From assembly GCA_947068385.1 (NCBI GenBank), contig CAMTBF010000110.1:1-9352 (forward strand): a stretch of DNA of 9,352 bases, read 5' to 3'. Origin of the DNA: an uncultured Lachnospiraceae bacterium. Lineage in GTDB: Bacteria > Bacillota > Clostridia > Lachnospirales > Lachnospiraceae. A model generated the notes under the pieces. That model was not told where the DNA came from. It saw nothing but the letters and a program-made list of their open reading frames with translations, and searched no databases. Within the stretch, counting starts at the first letter, position 1, and each line of letters opens with the position of its first letter. The position numbers and the translations under genes are program-made. This document shows, piece after piece, positions 1 to 7,309 of the stretch.

Positions 1-1
1 T

Positions 2-34
2 GTGTAGAAGGAGCAGAGGAAGCTGTTCACGATC
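2..34 (+). pseudogene. Interrupted first-helix codons of the hemerythrin domain
   Basis: Read in the same frame as the downstream gene, these bases give V-stop-K-E-Q-R-K-L-F-T-I and run directly into the MNKL that starts the annotated protein. The pattern matches the first helix of bacteriohemerythrins (I-D-x-x-H-x-x-L-F-x-I-x-N-x-L) position by position. The conserved Asp is replaced by TAG at 5-7 and the iron-ligand His by Gln (CAG, 14-16). This suggests the reading frame once continued upstream and was broken by a nonsense change. The gene may now start downstream (ATG at 35, or less likely CTG at 23). A sequencing or assembly error at this window edge is the main alternative, because only two bases precede the relevant codons. 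Confidence 0.5.
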
Positions 35-1294
35 ATGAACAAGCTCTCTGCCTATGACGACAACGACGAGAAGAGCCGCTGGGCTTATCAGGAGGGCATC
101 AAGTACTTCAAGGAGCATGCCATGAAGCATTTCGCGGAGGAAGAGCTCTATATGGCGTCCATAGGCTATGAAGGATATGAGACACATAGACGGATCCATG
201 ACACTTTCCGCAAGAAGACCCTCCCCGAGATCGAGAAGGAGCTGGCGGAGAGCTATTATTCCATGGAGTCGGTGAAGCACTTCCTGGGCGTGTGCGCCGG
301 ATGGCTGATCGGGCACACCTTGACGGAAGACCGGGCAATCGTGGGGAAGGCGGAGAGCAAGTGGGGCGACCTGCTGCCGGAGGAAAAGCAGATCGCCATG
401 AAGAACACCGTGGCGGAGCTGCTCTACGAGATGTTCCAGATAGAGGCCAAGGTCATCAGCGAGAGCTACAACGGAGAGAAGTTCGGCAAGGGGATCTACT
501 ACCGGCTGGTCTATGGCACGGACCGGGGGGACAGATGGGAGTTCTTCCTGGTATTTGAAGACAGAATAATCGTCAATACCATAGGGAAGCTCATCGGGGC
601 CGAGTCGGACGGCGTGGACGTGATGATGATGAACGCCACCAGGTATGCGGCAAAACAGTTCGTGGAGCGCATCAAGACGCATTTCCCCAATGCCGAGCAG
701 TTTGACATCAGGGAGGAGAACCTGCTGAACTATGATCAGTTCCAGAGGGCTTTCGAGAAGCATAACCCTCAGTGCAGCCTGCTGTTCTCCACCAAGGAGG
801 GGTACTTCGCCTACAGCGTCATGGCCCCCCATCTGCTGGAGGAGGAGATAGCCACGTCCATCGGCGCGGAGAACGCCATGGCCGAGATCAAGAAATACCT
901 GGAGAACCATGAGGCGGAGAAGAAAAAGAAGATATTGGTGGTGGACGACTCCGACGTGATGCTGCAGGCCATGAAGAGGCTGCTGGAGGATACCTATGAG
1001 GTGAGCCTGGCCAAGTCCGGGGTGGCGGCCATCCGGAGCATGACCCTGGACAGACCGGACCTGGTGCTGCTGGATTACGAGATGCCTGTCTGCGACGGGA
1101 AGCAGGTGCTGGAGATGATCCGGGCGGAGGAGGAGCTGGCCAGTACTCCCGTCATCTTCCTCACCGGCAGGACGGACAGGGAGAGCGTCAGGAACGTGGT
1201 GGCCCTGAAGCCTGCGGGCTACCTGCCCAAGTCCATGAAGTCGGATGAGATCAAGAAGAACATCAAGGCGTATTTCGACAAGGTGGCCAGATGA
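35..1294 (+). CDS. Hemerythrin / CheX-like / response-regulator receiver protein, 5'-truncated
   Basis: This 419-residue cytoplasmic protein probably senses O2 or redox state and passes on or receives a phosphorelay signal. Residues 1-105 carry most of the di-iron hemerythrin ligand set: H32-x3-E36, H51-x3-H55 and H94-x4-D99. The usual first-helix His is absent (see the upstream interrupted codons). Residues about 120-290 form an alpha/beta domain. A central segment around residues 178-188 (VNTIGKLIG) gives it a loose resemblance to CheX/CheC phosphatase-like domains, but I do not see their E-x2-N catalytic motif, so this call is weak. Residues 297-419 are a complete receiver domain: acidic pair D304/D305, phospho-acceptor D347 (LLDYEMP), T377 and K399. 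No DNA-binding output domain follows. The ATG at 35 has a poor context: the AGGAAG at 17-22 lies 12 bases upstream. The stop codon sits inside a short palindrome (1286-1300). No clear terminator follows. Confidence 0.8.
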   Translation: MNKLSAYDDNDEKSRWAYQEGIKYFKEHAMKHFAEEELYMASIGYEGYETHRRIHDTFRKKTLPEIEKELAESYYSMESVKHFLGVCAGWLIGHTLTEDRAIVGKAESKWGDLLPEEKQIAMKNTVAELLYEMFQIEAKVISESYNGEKFGKGIYYRLVYGTDRGDRWEFFLVFEDRIIVNTIGKLIGAESDGVDVMMMNATRYAAKQFVERIKTHFPNAEQFDIREENLLNYDQFQRAFEKHNPQCSLLFSTKEGYFAYSVMAPHLLEEEIATSIGAENAMAEIKKYLENHEAEKKKKILVVDDSDVMLQAMKRLLEDTYEVSLAKSGVAAIRSMTLDRPDLVLLDYEMPVCDGKQVLEMIRAEEELASTPVIFLTGRTDRESVRNVVALKPAGYLPKSMKSDEIKKNIKAYFDKVAR

Positions 1295-1349
1295 TCTGGC
1301 TGTGGCAGTCGATATGGCCAGGCATGACGGAATAAAATGACGGAAAGGG

Positions 1350-1378
1350 TTTCCATAGGATGCGGAATATGATAGAAT
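1350..1378 (+). promoter_or_regulatory. Sigma-A-type promoter for the aminopeptidase-queA operon
   Basis: The -35 box is TTTCCA (1350-1355, four of six consensus bases). A 17-base spacer follows, then the -10 box TAGAAT (1373-1378), preceded by TGA, which gives an extended -10. The predicted transcript start is near 1385, about 40 bases before the ATG at 1427. It is the best promoter match in the 132-base gap after the hemerythrin gene. A purine-rich ribosome binding site (AGGAAAGGAAAG, 1411-1422) lies just before the start codon. Confidence 0.6.
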
Positions 1379-1426
1379 GGTCTTAGATGTCGGATAATAG
1401 ATTTTCCGGCAGGAAAGGAAAGAAAA

Positions 1427-2857
1427 ATGGAAAGAAAAGTGACGTGGGAGACTTATGACGCGGCGCAGCTGGAGAAGCTGGAGAGCCTGAACCGGGAGTA
1501 CAGGGACTTCCTGGACAACGGCAAGACAGAGAGGGAGTGCATCGATACCATCGTGAACACCATCGAGGCGGAGGGCTATCAGGAGCTGGAGGGCCTGATC
1601 CGGGATGGAAAGAAGCCCCAGAAGGGGGACAAGGTGTACAGCGTATGCATGAACAAGTCCATCGCCATGTTCCAGATCGGGGAGAAGCCCATGGCGGAGG
1701 GCATGAACATCCTGGGCGCCCATATCGACAGCCCCAGGATCGATGTGAAGCAGAACCCCCTGTATGAGGAGGGCGGCTTCGCGTACCTGGATACCCATTA
1801 TTACGGCGGCGTGAAGAAGTATCAGTGGGTGGCCCTGCCCCTGGCGCTCCACGGCGTGGTGGTGAAGAAGGACGGCACCACGATTGAGATGAACATCGGA
1901 GAGAATGATGACGACCCTGTCTTCTTCATATCCGATCTCCTGGTGCACTTGGCAGCAGAGCAGATGGAGAAGAAGGCCTCCAAGGTCATCGAGGGGGAGG
2001 CCCTGGATCTGATCATCGGCAGCAAGCCCATCGTCCTGACCGGGGAGGAGAAAGAGGAGGACAAAAAAGAGGGCAAGGAGGAGAAGGCCAAGGAGGCCAT
2101 CAAGGCAGGCATCCTCGACATCCTGAAAGCCTCCTATGACATGGAAGAGGAGGACTTCCTCTCCGCGGAGCTGGAGATCGTGCCTGCCGGCAAGACCAGA
2201 GAGGTGGGCTTCGACCGCAGCATGATCCTGGGCTACGGCCAGGACGACAGGGTCTGCGCCTTCACGTCCATGCGGGCCATGCTGGACGTAGGGGCCACGG
2301 AGAAGACGCTCTGCTGCATCCTGGTGGACAAGGAGGAGATTGGCTCCGTAGGCGCTACGGGCATGCAGTCCAGATTCTTTGAGAACGCCGTGGCGGAGTT
2401 GATGAACCTCATGGGCGAGTACAGTGAGCTGAACGTCAGGAGGTGCCTGGCCCGTAGCTGCATGCTCTCCTCCGACGTCAGCGCAGGCTTCGATCCCGCC
2501 TATGCGTCCTGCTTCGAGAAGAAGAACGCCGCTTTCGTGGGCAAGGGCATGGTCTTCAACAAATTCACGGGCTCCCGCGGAAAGGGCGGCTCCAACGACG
2601 CCAACGCGGAGTACATAGCCTATCTGCGCAGGATCCTGGACGAGAAGGGAATCGTGTACCAGACCGCGGAGCTGGGCAAGGTGGACGTAGGCGGCGGCGG
2701 GACCATCGCGTACATCCTGGCGGAGTATGGCATGAACGTGATCGACAGCGGCGTGGCGGTGCTGAACATGCACGCGCCCTGGGAGGCCACCAGCAAGGCT
2801 GACGTATACGAGACCTACCGCGGCTACATGGTGTTTGCGGAAGGGGCAGGGATGTAA
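1427..2857 (+). CDS. M18 family zinc aminopeptidase (probable aminopeptidase 1 type)
   Basis: This 476-residue cytosolic metallopeptidase removes N-terminal residues from peptides. In the M18 family (aspartyl aminopeptidase, yeast aminopeptidase I) two zinc ions sit in the active site and the enzyme forms a large tetrahedral dodecamer. The expected ligands are all visible at family spacing: H99 (GAHIDSPR), bridging D273 in GQDDR, catalytic E303 and ligand E304 in VDKEEIGS, D350 in [10 protein letters not shown], and H449 in NMHAPWE. Residues about 206-226 form a Lys/Glu-rich low-complexity stretch, likely a surface loop in the region between the two main domains. The length is normal for clostridial members. 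The start is supported by a strong purine-rich binding site 5-16 bases upstream and by its own promoter. The gene ends in a TAATG overlap with queA, so the two are co-transcribed and probably translationally coupled. Substrate preference cannot be read from the sequence. Confidence 0.93.
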   Translation: MERKVTWETYDAAQLEKLESLNREYRDFLDNGKTERECIDTIVNTIEAEGYQELEGLIRDGKKPQKGDKVYSVCMNKSIAMFQIGEKPMAEGMNILGAHIDSPRIDVKQNPLYEEGGFAYLDTHYYGGVKKYQWVALPLALHGVVVKKDGTTIEMNIGENDDDPVFFISDLLVHLAAEQMEKKASKVIEGEALDLIIGSKPIVLTGEEKEEDKKEGKEEKAKEAIKAGILDILKASYDMEEEDFLSAELEIVPAGKTREVGFDRSMILGYGQDDRVCAFTSMRAMLDVGATEKTLCCILVDKEEIGSVGATGMQSRFFENAVAELMNLMGEYSELNVRRCLARSCMLSSDVSAGFDPAYASCFEKKNAAFVGKGMVFNKFTGSRGKGGSNDANAEYIAYLRRILDEKGIVYQTAELGKVDVGGGGTIAYILAEYGMNVIDSGVAVLNMHAPWEATSKADVYETYRGYMVFAEGAGM

Positions 2858-3894
2858 TGGACGGCCGTCTGCTGAAATCGGACTTTTATTTTGGACTGCC
2901 TCAGGAGCTGATAGCCCAGGATCCCCTGGAGGAGCGGACCTCCTCCAGGCTCCTGGTGCTGGACAAGCGCACCGGGGCAGTTTCCCATCATGTGTTCCGG
3001 GAGATCGGGGACTTCCTGGGGCCCGGGGACTGCCTGGTGCTGAACGACACCAGGGTCATCCCGGCCAGGCTCCTGGGGGAGCGGGAGGGCACCGGGGCCC
3101 ATGTGGAGCTGCTGCTGCTGAAGCGCATAAGCGGCGATGTCTGGGAGACCCTGGTGCGGCCCGGCAAGAAATGCCGCCCCGGCACCCGGCTGACCTTCGG
3201 GGACGGCCTGCTGAAGGCCGAGATCCTGGACACCGTGGAGGAGGGCAACAGGCTGGTAAGGTTCGACTACGAGGGAATCTTCGAGGAGGTGCTGGACAGG
3301 CTGGGGGAGATGCCCCTGCCGCCCTATATCACCCATAAGCTCCAGGACAGGAACCGCTACCAGACGGTCTACGCCAGGCATGAGGGCTCTGCCGCCGCGC
3401 CTACGGCGGGGCTTCATTTTACCAGAGAGCTGCTGGCGCGGCTGGAGGAGAAGGGGGTAAAGCTGGCCTATGTGACCCTGCATGTGGGGCTTGGGACATT
3501 CCGGCCTGTGAAGGAGGAGAACGTGCTGGAGCACCATATGCACTCGGAGCATTACCAGGTGTCCCGGGAGACGGCGGATCTGATCAACGGCACCAAGGCC
3601 CGGGGCGGCCGGATCGTCTGCGTGGGGACGACCAGCTGCCGGACCCTGGAGAGCGCGGCGGACGACCAGGGCGTGGTGCATCCGGGCAGCGGGGATACGG
3701 ACATCTTCATCTACCCCGGCTACCGGTTCCGGGTGCTGGACGCGCTGATCACCAATTTCCACCTGCCGGAGTCCACGCTGATCATGCTGGTGTCCGCTTT
3801 GGCGGGGCGGGAGCATGTGCTGGCGGCCTATGAGGAGGCTGTCAGGGAGCGGTACCGGTTCTTCAGCTTTGGAGACGCCATGCTCATTGTATGA
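2857..3894 (+). CDS. queA: S-adenosylmethionine:tRNA ribosyltransferase-isomerase
   Basis: QueA transfers and isomerises the ribosyl part of S-adenosylmethionine onto preQ1-modified tRNA, making epoxyqueuosine at the wobble position 34 of tRNAs with GUN anticodons. This 345-residue protein is full length and has the family landmarks in order: [10 protein letters not shown] and RTSSRLLVL near the N-terminus, [16 protein letters not shown], the [10 protein letters not shown] segment, [39 protein letters not shown], and a C-terminal FSFGDAMLI. Translation starts at the ATG overlapping the upstream stop by one base (TAATG), with AAGGGG at 2841-2846 as the binding site. The queuosine partner genes (tgt, yajC) often found nearby in other bacteria are not next to it here. 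An intrinsic terminator begins 23 bases after the stop. Confidence 0.97.
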   Translation: MDGRLLKSDFYFGLPQELIAQDPLEERTSSRLLVLDKRTGAVSHHVFREIGDFLGPGDCLVLNDTRVIPARLLGEREGTGAHVELLLLKRISGDVWETLVRPGKKCRPGTRLTFGDGLLKAEILDTVEEGNRLVRFDYEGIFEEVLDRLGEMPLPPYITHKLQDRNRYQTVYARHEGSAAAPTAGLHFTRELLARLEEKGVKLAYVTLHVGLGTFRPVKEENVLEHHMHSEHYQVSRETADLINGTKARGGRIVCVGTTSCRTLESAADDQGVVHPGSGDTDIFIYPGYRFRVLDALITNFHLPESTLIMLVSALAGREHVLAAYEEAVRERYRFFSFGDAMLIV

Positions 3895-3917
3895 CAGATA
3901 GAACAGAGGACGCAGCA

Positions 3918-3961
3918 ATCCCCGGACGTGGCGGCGCATCACGGCCCGGGGATCCTTTTTT
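3918..3961 (+). terminator. Rho-independent terminator after queA
   Basis: The arms ATCCCCGG (3918-3925) and CCGGGGAT (3946-3953) form an eight-pair GC-rich stem. It is extended inward by CGTG (3927-3930) with CACG (3940-3943), leaving a nine-base loop. Two C and six T residues (3954-3961) follow. The site closes the aminopeptidase-queA transcript and separates it from the Pel-type operon. Confidence 0.9.
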
Positions 3962-3975
3962 CCCTACCCGGGGAT
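3945..3975 (+). repeat. Nine-base direct repeat of the terminator 3' arm
   Basis: CCCGGGGAT occurs at 3945-3953 as the descending arm of the terminator, and again at 3967-3975, 22 bases further on. The ascending arm at 3918-3925 could therefore pair with either copy. The second copy also overlaps the start of the inverted repeat at 3974-4040. Confidence 0.7.
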
Positions 3976-4040
3976 AGTCCGGGACAGCCCCCGGAATTAG
4001 TACAGAGAGTGTAATAAATCCGGAGCCGCCCCGGGACTAT
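3974..4040 (+). repeat. Imperfect 22-base inverted repeat abutting the pelD-like promoter
   Basis: The left arm (3974-3995) and right arm (4019-4040) are each 22 bases. Their outer seven bases (ATAGTCC / GGACTAT) and inner five bases (CCGGA / TCCGG) pair perfectly, with a poorly matching GC-rich middle. The 23-base spacer is AT-rich. The right arm ends on the first T of the -35 box. The placement suits an operator or upstream regulatory element for the operon that follows. No regulator family can be assigned from the motif. Confidence 0.5.
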
Positions 4041-4067
4041 TGACTTTGGACTACAGGGTGCTATAAT
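4040..4067 (+). promoter_or_regulatory. Strong sigma-A-type promoter of the Pel-type operon
   Basis: TTGACT (4040-4045, five of six consensus bases) is followed by a 16-base spacer and a perfect TATAAT (4062-4067) preceded by TGC, an extended -10. Predicted transcription starts near 4074, giving a leader of roughly 47 bases before the ATG at 4121. The leader is too short for a c-di-GMP riboswitch, and none is seen. Confidence 0.85.
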
Positions 4068-4120
4068 TATTACCAAAATACTGACGCGATAAGCTGGAAG
4101 GGACAGGCGAGGTTGGGGGC

Positions 4121-6298
4121 ATGGTCATATTATTGGTGGGCGGCGGCAGCGCGCTGATGAACGCTGTGATTGACAAATTGAACAAGAATGGCCACAGGGT
4201 CTATCTGCTGACAGGGCAGAAGGGGAAGAAGTCCTCCTACAGCCGCGTCTTCGAGAGGTACGATTTCCCCTACGACAGCGGGAGCATCAAGGACATCCTG
4301 GAGAGCGTGAAGCCGGACGTGACCATATTCACCGGCGCTTACGACACCAATTTCACCTGGGAGTCCCCCAGGCAGGACGGCGTGCGGTACATGGCAGGGC
4401 TGATGAACATCCTGTCCGCCTGCAGCATGATGAAGAAGGGGCGCTTCCTGTATTTCTCCTCCCAGGAGGTGTTCGGCGCGCCCTACATAGACGACATCGG
4501 GGAGGAGGAGCCCGTATCTCCCAAGGGATTCCGGGCCATGGCCCTGGCCCAGGGGGAGGAGACCTGCGCCAATTACCGCAGGACGCAGGGGACGGACACG
4601 ATGGTCCTGCGCTTCGGGCATCTGTACTGGGTGCCCCGAAAGGGGGAGAGGGAGGACGATCCCTGCTTTCGGATGTGCCGGGAGGCATTGAAGACAGGAA
4701 AGATATCCGCCAATGAGAGACGGATCTTCTCCATGATCTATCTGAACGACGCGGTGGAGCAGATCTACAGGCTCATCTGCGAAGAATCCCCCAAGCATGC
4801 CTGCTACCACATTTCCTCCGGGGAGGAGACAGGGGAGATGGAGCTGGCGAAGATGATTCAGGAGGAGCTGGGCTCCGGCATCGAGGTGGTGGACAGCACC
4901 GTGGGAACGGGGGAGCGTCTGGTTCTAGACGGAAAAAGGTATGCAGAGGAATTCGGCCAGGAGATATTCAACCATTACGATACAGGGGCGAGGAAGGTCG
5001 CCCAGTTCATGAAACGCCACAGCGCGTCCTTCATCTCCGAGGAGGACGCGGGGGGCGGTCTGGCCGTCAGGGCCTGGAACAACACGCGCAGGATTCTCAG
5101 GGCGATGTTCCCCTATATCGAGAACCTGATATGCTTCATCCCATTTTTCCTGTTGTACAACAATGCGGCGAACAGCGAGTTCGTGGCGCGCCTGGATTTC
5201 TACCTGCTGTATGTGCTGCTGTTCGCAGTGGTGTATGGCCAGAGGCAGGCCATATTCTCCGGCTTCCTGGCGGTGATCGGCTATATCGTGGGCCAGATGG
5301 GGGCCCGCAGCGGCTTCGAGGTGCTGATAGACTACAATACCTATGTGTGGATGGCGCAGCTGTTCATCGTCGGGCTGGTGGTGGGGTATCTCAGGGACCG
5401 GCTGCAGTTCGTCCAGAGCGAGAACCGGGCCAGGGTGGCATACCTGCAGGGACAGCTCAGGGACATCGAGGAGATCAATGACAGCAATGTCCGGATGAAG
5501 CACAATTTCGAGTCCCAGGTGGTGAACCACAAGGACAGCCTGGGGAAGATCTACGAGATCTCCTCCACCCTGGAGCAGTACGGCCCGGAGGAGGTGCTGT
5601 TCTACGCGGCGCAGGTACTCTCGAAGTTAATGGACTGTGAGGATGTGGCGGTGTACACGGTGGCCAACGGGGATTACGCCAGGCTGTTCTCCGCCACGTC
5701 GCCGGAGGCCCGCAAGATGGGCAATTCCATCAAGTATACCGCCATGGAGGAGATGTACGGAGAGCTGAAGGAAGGGCGCGTCTACATCAACCGGAGGATG
5801 GAGGAGAAGATGCCCATGATGGCCAGCGCCGTGTACTCGGAGGATGAGATGGAACTGATCCTGATGCTCTGGGGCATTCCCTGGGAGCGCATGACATTGG
5901 GAGAGGCCAACCGCCTGACCATCGTAGGCTTCCTGATCCAGAACGCCGTGGTGCGGGCCAACCGCTATCTGGAGGCCCTCAGGAACCGCCGCTATGTGGA
6001 GGGGACGAACGTGCTGGACGAGAGCGCCTTCACCCAGCTGGCCAAGGCGTTCTTTGACGCCAAGGAGAAGGGGCTCACCGAATATGTGCTGCTGGAGATC
6101 CTCACAGGAGACGAGAACTATGAGAACGTGGCGAAGACCCTGGGCAGCGCCATCCGGCAGACGGATTATCTGGGCATCCTGAAGCAGGGAAAGCTCCATG
6201 CGCTGCTGTCCAACACGAATAAGGAGAACATCGGCGGCATCCAGGAGCGCTTCCGGAGCGCGGGCTATGAATGCCGGGTGGAGGAGGCGGTGATATGA
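4121..6298 (+). CDS. pelD: PelD-like c-di-GMP receptor with N-terminal inactive SDR domain
   Basis: This 725-residue membrane protein is probably the regulatory subunit of a Pel exopolysaccharide synthase. In known Pel systems, PelD binds c-di-GMP and activates polymer synthesis. Residues 1-298 have an extended-SDR/sugar epimerase fold, with an N-terminal Rossmann strand and FSSQEVFG. The glycine motif is degenerate (GGGSALM), and the YxxxK catalytic pair is F137 and A141, so catalysis is unlikely. Four membrane helices follow (about 329-346, 357-372, 377-393, 407-424), then a coiled-coil-like linker (425-470), a GAF-like domain (474-610) and a GGDEF-like domain (628-725). In the last, the active-site signature is KQGKL (688-692), while the upstream I-site RxxD is intact as R679-Q-T-D682, five residues before the signature as in inhibited diguanylate cyclases. 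The start is fixed by the first Rossmann strand beginning at residue 2; GAGG at 4109-4112 is the likely binding site. The stop overlaps the next start (ATGA). The name rests on domain order and neighbours. Confidence 0.8.
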   Translation: MVILLVGGGSALMNAVIDKLNKNGHRVYLLTGQKGKKSSYSRVFERYDFPYDSGSIKDILESVKPDVTIFTGAYDTNFTWESPRQDGVRYMAGLMNILSACSMMKKGRFLYFSSQEVFGAPYIDDIGEEEPVSPKGFRAMALAQGEETCANYRRTQGTDTMVLRFGHLYWVPRKGEREDDPCFRMCREALKTGKISANERRIFSMIYLNDAVEQIYRLICEESPKHACYHISSGEETGEMELAKMIQEELGSGIEVVDSTVGTGERLVLDGKRYAEEFGQEIFNHYDTGARKVAQFMKRHSASFISEEDAGGGLAVRAWNNTRRILRAMFPYIENLICFIPFFLLYNNAANSEFVARLDFYLLYVLLFAVVYGQRQAIFSGFLAVIGYIVGQMGARSGFEVLIDYNTYVWMAQLFIVGLVVGYLRDRLQFVQSENRARVAYLQGQLRDIEEINDSNVRMKHNFESQVVNHKDSLGKIYEISSTLEQYGPEEVLFYAAQVLSKLMDCEDVAVYTVANGDYARLFSATSPEARKMGNSIKYTAMEEMYGELKEGRVYINRRMEEKMPMMASAVYSEDEMELILMLWGIPWERMTLGEANRLTIVGFLIQNAVVRANRYLEALRNRRYVEGTNVLDESAFTQLAKAFFDAKEKGLTEYVLLEILTGDENYENVAKTLGSAIRQTDYLGILKQGKLHALLSNTNKENIGGIQERFRSAGYECRVEEAVI
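6280..6287 (+). promoter_or_regulatory. Ribosome binding site that sets the pelE-like start
   Basis: GGAGGAGG, seven bases before the ATG at 6295, is a near-perfect Shine-Dalgarno sequence. It selects that ATG over the in-frame ATG at 6271, which would add eight residues (a glycine-rich stretch) encoded across the binding site itself. The chosen start gives the ATGA four-base overlap typical of translational coupling. Confidence 0.85.
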
Positions 6299-7257
6299 CA
6301 CTGGCGAGGGATGAGCGCATCTTCCTGATCGTGCTCCTGGTGAACCTGGCCGTGGCGCTGGCGTATCTGCTGGTGGGGGCATTGTTCCTCGTGCCCGCCC
6401 ATGCCGCGGCGGCCGGGGAGGGGAAGGGAGAGATTCTGTACGACAACCGGAGGACCTATCTGCTCCGGTTCCTGGTGATGGTGCTGTGCCCGGTGATCGG
6501 GCCGCTGTTCTTCTTCATGGGCCAGCTGTTCTATCTGGCGGTGTTCTGGAAGGACGTGGACCTGGCGGACGTGATATTCAGCAAGGAGCGGGTCAGGACG
6601 CGCATGAAGGCGGACGAGGAGCGGGAGCGGGACATCATCCCCCTGGAGGAGGCCATCCTGGTCAACGAGAAGAAGAACCTGCGCATGGTGATGATGAACG
6701 TGATCAAGGAGGACATCCGCAATTCCCTGGCATCCATCACCCTGGCGCTGGACAGCGAGGACTCCGAGGCCTCCCATTACGCGGCGGCGGTGCTGTCCGA
6801 CGAGCTGAACAAGTTCCGCCTCTATGTGCAGAGGCTGTGGCGGCAGATTCAGGAGGAGGAGCCGGGGGAGACGGAATGCGAGGAGATTCTCCTGGACTAT
6901 ATGGACAATATCCTGCGGCAGCGGATCTTCTCCGACCATGAGCAGCGGAAATTCGTGAATATATTGACGGAGAGCGCGGAATCGCTCTATGGGAAGGATC
7001 CCTCCAGGCTTACCCTGGAACGGTATGAGGAGGTATGCCTGCGGGCGCTGGAGATGAAGGAGTTCGACAGGGCTTCGAAATGGTGCGGGCGGATGAAGGA
7101 GCAGTTCCCGGAGGAGCTGCCCAGCTATACCTGCAGGCTAAAGCTTGCCTTCGCCAGGCAGGACAGGGAGGGCTTCTTCGAGACGCTGGAGGCTTTGAAG
7201 GGATCCAATGTGGTGATTGACAATGAGACGCTGGAGCTGATCCGTATCTTCAGCTGA
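6295..7257 (+). CDS. pelE: PelE-like inner-membrane helical-repeat protein
   Basis: This 320-residue protein has two N-terminal membrane helices (about 9-33 and 58-83), and the rest looks helical and cytoplasmic. Residues 130-180 contain a HEAT-like element with the phrase SEDSEASHYAA, a pattern I associate with PelE-type proteins. Residues 240-320 look like TPR-type paired helices. In characterised Pel systems, PelE is a small membrane protein with TPR-like repeats that associates with PelD and helps recruit the cytosolic glycosyltransferase PelF. The coupling to the PelD-like gene (ATGA overlap, strong ribosome binding site) fits that role. Pairwise similarity to PelE of Gram-negatives is expected to be low, so the call depends on architecture and position; an unrelated two-helix TPR protein is the alternative. 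A 52-base gap without a clear hairpin separates it from the next gene. Confidence 0.7.
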   Translation: MTLARDERIFLIVLLVNLAVALAYLLVGALFLVPAHAAAAGEGKGEILYDNRRTYLLRFLVMVLCPVIGPLFFFMGQLFYLAVFWKDVDLADVIFSKERVRTRMKADEERERDIIPLEEAILVNEKKNLRMVMMNVIKEDIRNSLASITLALDSEDSEASHYAAAVLSDELNKFRLYVQRLWRQIQEEEPGETECEEILLDYMDNILRQRIFSDHEQRKFVNILTESAESLYGKDPSRLTLERYEEVCLRALEMKEFDRASKWCGRMKEQFPEELPSYTCRLKLAFARQDREGFFETLEALKGSNVVIDNETLELIRIFS

Positions 7258-7309
7258 GACAGTTGCTCCATGAAGGCGGGCAGGCTGTGGAAAGGCATGG
7301 GCTTGTGAG

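Noticed and set aside
1295..1349. A terminator after the hemerythrin gene using CTGGC/GCCAG repeats.
   Set aside because: The stem is only five pairs and no T-run follows.
2824..3942. A 372-codon open frame on the - strand covering all of queA, longer than queA itself.
   Set aside because: It is a shadow of GC-biased third positions. Its product is rich in Gln, His, Pro and Gly with no recognisable domain, and it runs through the queA terminator.
4068..4120. A possible c-di-GMP riboswitch in the leader of the Pel-type operon.
   Set aside because: The predicted leader is only about 47 bases, too short for either known class, and lacks their conserved elements.
6271..6294. An earlier ATG for the PelE-like protein, adding eight residues.
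   Set aside because: The added codons overlap the strong GGAGGAGG binding site, which is placed for the ATG at 6295.
5627..6939. Two long - strand open frames (5627-6382 and 6265-6939) antisense to the pelD- and pelE-like genes.
   Set aside because: They overlap each other and two coupled real genes, have shadow-type composition, and match no family I recognise.
7270..7308. A 12-codon open frame between pelE-like and the membrane protein gene, which might be a leader peptide.
   Set aside because: It has no Shine-Dalgarno sequence, no attenuator hairpin and no biased codon run; it is too short to support.
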